Assembly (NCBI GenBank): GCA_003649085.1
Contig: QMQV01000080.1
Span: 1 to 6,498 of the forward strand
DNA: 6,498 nucleotides
Direction of reading: 5' to 3'
Source of the DNA: Thermoproteota archaeon
Lineage (GTDB): Archaea > Thermoproteota > Methanomethylicia > Methanomethylicales > B66-G16
Shown here: piece by piece, positions 5,875 to 6,498 of the stretch
Layout of the letters: the number at the start of each line of letters is the position of its first letter
How positions within the stretch are numbered: the first letter of the stretch is position 1
Translations under genes and position numbers: made by a program
The notes under the pieces: generated by a model
What the model was told of the DNA's origin: nothing
The model's database searches: none
Seen by the model: only the letters and a program-made list of their open reading frames with translations

Positions 5875-6498
5875 TCACCATCTAGAGTAGGGATAGCAGC
5901 TCTTCAAGACACACTTTTCAACGATTTCGACAAAACCTTCGCCGAAGCTCTTGCTAGCCACGTAGTCTGCAACAGCTTTAGCCTTTTCATCAGCATTCGC
6001 CACAACAGCCCCTAGCCTGGCTACTTCAAGCATCTCAACATCTACCTCGCTATCGCCTATAGCTAAGACTTCTTGAGGCTTAATACCCATCATGGACAAA
6101 GCTCTCATCAATCCCTTACCCTTGTTGACGTTCTCGTCTACTAGGTGATAGGCAAAGCCGCTGTCAATCACTTTAACTCCTGGGGCAGCTTGAGCTAAGA
6201 AACTTCTAAGCTCAGATAAATCCAGGTTCCTCCCTATTACTAAGTCCACATGTCTATACCTATTAGACCACGACTCGCTAACCTGTCCATACTTAGCCTT
6301 AACAGCCTCTAGCGCTGCTTTAGCTTTGTTAAAGTCGCCTAAAAACTTGACAACCCCCTTATACTCCACGACTCCACCATTTTCAGCGATAACGGCTCCT
6401 GAACACCCAATATACCTGCTCAACGCCTTAACAACGCATAAAGCGTTACCAGAAGCCAAAATCACCTTTATCCCGCTATCCTCAAGCGCTCTAATTAC
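5875..6498 (-). CDS. HAD-superfamily phosphatase, archaeal phosphoglycolate phosphatase-like (5' end missing)
   Basis: The frame is open to the right edge, giving 207 visible residues that begin VIRALEDSGIK; the family is usually about 225-235 residues. About 20-25 N-terminal residues, including the catalytic DxD motif I, are therefore outside the window. The GTG at 6463-6465 is an internal Val codon inside motif II, not a start. Visible in order are motif II (VILASGN, residues 12-18, with Ser16), the CSGAVIAENGGVVEYKG block (32-48) that opens the type C2B cap, a Lys-rich motif III region (NKGKGL, 125-130) and motif IV (GDSEVD, 148-153, with Asp149 and Asp153 as the expected Mg ligands). A C-terminal VVANADEKAKAVADYV stretch (165-180) follows. 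Archaeal relatives hydrolyse 2-phosphoglycolate, but sugar-phosphate phosphatases of the same Cof/SPP-like branch look similar, so the substrate is uncertain. Nothing connects it with the cdh operon except the convergent position. Confidence 0.85.
   Translation of the reverse strand, partial: VIRALEDSGIKVILASGNALCVVKALSRYIGCSGAVIAENGGVVEYKGVVKFLGDFNKAKAALEAVKAKYGQVSESWSNRYRHVDLVIGRNLDLSELRSFLAQAAPGVKVIDSGFAYHLVDENVNKGKGLMRALSMMGIKPQEVLAIGDSEVDVEMLEVARLGAVVANADEKAKAVADYVASKSFGEGFVEIVEKCVLKSCYPYSRW

Noticed and set aside
5868..5930. A terminator after cdhE
   Set aside because: Only short T runs (TTTG; ACTTTTC at about 5911-5917) occur and none forms a convincing U-tract or hairpin; they lie within the phosphatase coding region.
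5779..6015. A 78-codon + strand frame running from late cdhE into the opposite-strand phosphatase gene
   Set aside because: It lies entirely on two well-supported genes, has no ribosome-binding site and its product resembles nothing; it is a shadow frame.
6463..6465. GTG as the start codon of the phosphatase gene
   Set aside because: The frame stays open to the window edge, and the upstream residues (VIRALEDSGIK) match the family helix before motif II; the GTG encodes an internal Val.
1..6498. Mobile elements, CRISPR arrays, tRNA/rRNA genes or tandem DNA repeats
   Set aside because: The window is almost fully occupied by six conserved genes with about 29 non-coding bases, and no repeat units or RNA-gene signatures were seen on either strand.

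Overview
This is a compact archaeal segment that carries almost all of a carbon monoxide dehydrogenase/acetyl-CoA synthase (CODH/ACS, also called ACDS) operon on the + strand, in the order cdhA-cdhB-cdhC-cdhD-cdhE. The 3' part of an unrelated HAD-family phosphatase gene runs against it on the - strand. The archaeal assignment rests on four points: there is a separate epsilon subunit (CdhB); the CODH subunit has an inserted two-cluster ferredoxin domain; the ACS subunit is the short archaeal form without the bacterial N-terminal domains; and the phosphatase is of the archaeal phosphoglycolate phosphatase type. Ribosome-binding sites are purine-rich (GAGGTGA, GGAGGA), two of the five cdh genes start with GTG, and ATA (Ile) and AGA/AGG (Arg) codons are common. 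The phylum cannot be fixed by eye. A methanogen, an Archaeoglobus relative or a Thermoproteota/Bathyarchaeia-like acetogenic lineage are all compatible, and my weak preference is the last.

Layout: the C-terminal 428 residues of CdhA reach position 1288. cdhB (1296-1856) follows after 7 nt, cdhC (1846-3258) overlaps cdhB by 11 nt, cdhD (3255-4472) overlaps cdhC by ATGA or starts 9 nt later, and cdhE (4488-5867) follows after 15 nt. The phosphatase gene (complement of 5875-6498, 5' end outside the window) converges on cdhE with 7 nt between the stop codons. Only about 29 bases of the window are non-coding. There is no internal promoter-sized gap, no RNA gene, no repeat array and no mobile element.

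How the genes work together: CdhA with CdhB forms the Ni-Fe CODH component, which interconverts CO and CO2 using ferredoxin. CdhC holds the A-cluster, where CO, a methyl group and CoA become acetyl-CoA. CdhD with CdhE is the corrinoid iron-sulfur protein that carries the methyl group from the tetrahydropterin to CdhC. All visible metal ligands are intact, so the complex should be functional. The direction (acetyl-CoA synthesis or acetate breakdown) cannot be read from this window.

The window is mostly a conventional conserved operon and I see no wholly new system. The most interesting structure is a pair of matching short beta-like modules. One lies at the very C-terminus of CdhC (strongly basic) and the other near the N-terminus of CdhD (strongly acidic). 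Both are joined to their catalytic domains by flexible-looking linkers, and they could be a charge-matched docking pair.
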